Assembly (NCBI GenBank): GCA_958430865.1
Contig: CAUDNR010001782.1
Coordinates: 1-10,924 of the forward strand
Length of the DNA stretch: 10,924 nucleotides
Direction: 5' to 3'
DNA from: Entrophospora sp. SA101
Lineage: Eukaryota; Glomeromycota; Glomeromycetes; Entrophosporales; Entrophosporaceae
Part shown: positions 10,513 to 10,924 of the stretch, piece by piece
Layout: each line of letters starts with the position of its first letter
How positions within the stretch are numbered: position 1 is the stretch's first letter
The notes under the pieces: generated by a model
Told to the model about the DNA's origin: nothing
Seen by the model: the letters and a program-made list of their open reading frames with translations, nothing else
Databases searched by the model: none
Translations under genes and position numbers: made by a program

Positions 10513-10924
10513 AATCAAGATCCTAAAAATATTTCATGTGATTCAGAAAATGTTAGTGAATTAATTGAAATTCCTGAGAATGAAAACTGTACTATATTAT
10601 TGTTTGAAGATGAAAGCAAAGATGAAAGTGAGAATGAAGATGAGGACAAGGATGAAAATGAAAATGAGAATGAATGTAGAGACAGTAATAAATCAAGGTT
10701 AATGTTAATTCCCAAATAAATATTGTAGCTGAAACAAATGATGAAACAAATAAATTAGAATAATTAAAAAAGTTAAGAAAATTGTATAGAAATAAATATT
10801 TCCTTGAGGAAATTAATTCTAAATTAGTTCAATGTATTTGTGGCAAATCAGTTAAATTGGATAGAGAATATAGAGAAAGTAATTTAATAAGTCATAATCA
10901 ATATGGTAAATGTGGCATCGTTTC
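10513..10924 (+). pseudogene. Broken zinc-finger-like family gene, edge-truncated
   Basis: The first frame (10513-10719) encodes an acidic Asp/Glu/Asn-rich stretch (DESKDESENEDEDKDE) and ends at TAA 10717. The protein seems to continue one frame over from about 10698 (VNVNSQINIVAETNDETN). It meets an in-frame TAA at 10761, then runs on as LKKLRKLYRNKYFLEEINSK and QCICGKSVKLDREY. Potential metal ligands form C-x-C-x17-H-x5-C, like a small BED-type or CCHC finger. I recall similar CxCGKxVKLxRxY segments from large expanded families in Rhizophagus; this comes from memory and was not checked. One frame change plus one stop in about 80 codons suggests a pseudogene. A 32-base intron that could bridge the break would be too short. 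No start codon was located, and the 3' end lies beyond the window. Confidence 0.5.

Noticed and set aside
10515..10715. Minus-strand Ser/Phe-rich ORF
   Set aside because: It is the reverse complement of the Asp/Glu-rich repeat of the plus-strand family fragment; low-complexity antisense.

Overview
The window is strongly AT-rich (roughly three quarters A+T by eye) and eukaryotic. Three housekeeping genes are broken by many short spliceosomal introns of 77-140 nt with GT..AG ends. Gene content (OST5, coronin, argininosuccinate lyase), intron style and base composition point to a fungus. A C-x-C zinc-finger-like motif at the right edge resembles a family I associate with arbuscular mycorrhizal fungi (Rhizophagus-type Glomeromycotina). 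The kingdom call is firm; the genus is only a suggestion.

Layout. Positions 1-1198 are mostly gene-poor, with a small fold-back repeat (about 177-354), an unidentified coding-like minus-strand stretch (357-521) and a weak ORF around 680. Positions 1199-1635 (+) hold a 78-residue OST5/TMEM258 gene assembled from three exons, the first only four codons long. Convergent to it, 1866-4107 (-) is a nine-exon coronin gene of 463 residues. Next on the same strand, 4393-6200 is a six-exon argininosuccinate lyase gene of 457 residues. Upstream of it lies a head-to-tail duplication of a 1278-bp non-coding unit (6464-7741 and 7742-9019) with one mismatch that I could find. From 9020 to the end are poorly supported pieces: coding-like fragments, a candidate four-exon minus-strand gene (9543-10243) encoding an acidic, then basic, then Ser/Pro-rich protein, a run of GGGTAAA-containing repeats, and a broken plus-strand copy of the zinc-finger-like family running off the edge.

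The three solid genes are unrelated in pathway: N-glycosylation in the ER, actin filament turnover, and arginine synthesis. They look like ordinary neighbours rather than a functional cluster. The most unusual feature is in the coronin gene. The reading frame and a conserved glycine are kept only if a 2-nucleotide microexon (2680-2681) is spliced in. I see no prokaryotic, viral or CRISPR-type system. The recent tandem duplication, the microexon and the possible dual-frame exon in the right-hand candidate gene deserve the second look.
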